DNA of 5,686 bases, taken from positions 1 through 5,686 of the forward strand of contig CAJASG010000064.1 of NCBI GenBank assembly GCA_903944555.1. Direction: 5' to 3'. Each line of letters begins with the position of its first letter. Position 1 is the stretch's first letter. Positions 5,287-5,686 of the stretch are shown here, one piece after another. The notes beneath the pieces were generated by a model. The model was not told the DNA's origin. It worked only from the letters and a program-made list of their open reading frames with translations, and ran no database searches. The position numbers and the translations under genes were made by a program. The stretch comes from an uncultured beta proteobacterium. GTDB taxonomy: Bacteria > Pseudomonadota > Gammaproteobacteria > Burkholderiales > Burkholderiaceae_C.

Positions 5287-5686
5287 TCAGGCGTACTGCG
5301 CCAACGTCACTTTCATCTTCTTCATAGCGGCCACCTCAATTTGGCGAATGCGCTCGGCGCTGACGCCATATTCGGCGGCCAGATCGTGCAACGTCATGCC
5401 GCCCGAGTTGTCGTCGTTGACCTTGAGCCAGCGCTCTTCCACGATACGGCGGCTGCGCGGGTCCAACGCTTCCAATGCCGTGGCAATACCATCGGTGGCC
5501 AGTACGTCGCGCTGGTGCGCTTCGATCATGGCCAAGGGCTCATGGTGGGTGTCGGTCAGGTAGGCAATCGGGCCAAAGGCGTCTTCACCATCGTCGGACG
5601 GGCTGGGGTCGAGCAGCACATCGCCACCAGACAGACGGGTTTCCATCTCGATCACTTCTTCCGGTTTGACCTTCAACTCTCGCGCC
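5287..5686 (-). CDS. rpoH: RNA polymerase sigma-32 (heat-shock) factor, C-terminal part only
   Basis: RpoH directs RNA polymerase to heat-shock promoters. About 132 C-terminal residues are visible, running off the right edge; the family is usually about 280-310 residues. The visible text begins ARELKVKPEEVIEMETRLSG, matching the end of the RpoH-specific region 3 (RELxVxxxxVxEMExR), continues with an acidic linker containing DPSPSDDGEDAFGP, and ends with sigma region 4: ALDPRSRRIVEERWL, then a helix-turn-helix in LHDLAAEYGVSAERIRQIE followed by AAMKKMKVTLAQYA. The stop TGA is at 5289-5287. The frame is open to the edge, so the in-frame TTG at 5676 is not the start. The gene is convergent with the SCO gene and is followed by its own intrinsic terminator; it is a neighbour rather than a member of the oxidase locus. 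Confidence 0.96.
   Translation of the reverse strand, partial: ARELKVKPEEVIEMETRLSGGDVLLDPSPSDDGEDAFGPIAYLTDTHHEPLAMIEAHQRDVLATDGIATALEALDPRSRRIVEERWLKVNDDNSGGMTLHDLAAEYGVSAERIRQIEVAAMKKMKVTLAQYA

Overview
The window reads as part of the aa3-type cytochrome c oxidase (cox/cta) locus of a betaproteobacterium, most likely a Burkholderiales member of the Comamonadaceae type (Rhodoferax/Polaromonas-like). The reasons are the gene order (coxC, a small twin-membrane-segment gene, SURF1, an SCO-like membrane protein, ctaA, ctaB, SCO, then a convergent rpoH), the protein sequence style, the moderately high GC content, and a short stretch at 4609-4657 that resembles an interspersed repeat I associate with that family. 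The taxonomic call is an inference from recollection, not from a search.

Layout. 1-651 (+) is the 3' part of coxC, the last structural subunit of the oxidase. It is followed by two small hairpins (652-666 and 669-694); the second has a T-run on both strands and can end transcription from both sides. 733-954 (-) is a 73-residue protein with two membrane segments (DUF2909-like), the only antisense gene inside the cluster. Its start lies just 15 nt from the start of the next plus-strand gene. 970-4527 (+) is a tight run of four assembly genes: SURF1, an SCO-like thioredoxin-fold protein of unassigned role, heme A synthase (ctaA) and heme O synthase (ctaB). Spacing is an 8-nt overlap, a 21-nt gap and a 4-nt ATGA overlap. 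After a 60-nt leader comes a SCO1/SenC copper-chaperone lipoprotein (4588-5199). The end of rpoH (heat-shock sigma factor) enters from the right on the minus strand and is closed by an intrinsic terminator at 5230-5263.

How it works together. CtaB farnesylates heme B to heme O, CtaA oxidises heme O to heme A, SURF1 helps place heme A in subunit I, and SCO delivers copper to the CuA site of subunit II. CoxC is structural. The window is therefore the end of the structural operon followed by a dedicated assembly operon.

I see no sign of a wholly new system. The points worth following are the second, divergent SCO-like protein (1700-2401), which keeps the CX3C pair but not the canonical histidine; the antisense twin-membrane gene and the promoter arrangement it forces; and the possibility that the signal peptide of the SCO lipoprotein was built from a mobile or interspersed repeat. 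No tRNA, rRNA, CRISPR array or insertion sequence was found, and no stretch over 300 bases lacks a gene.
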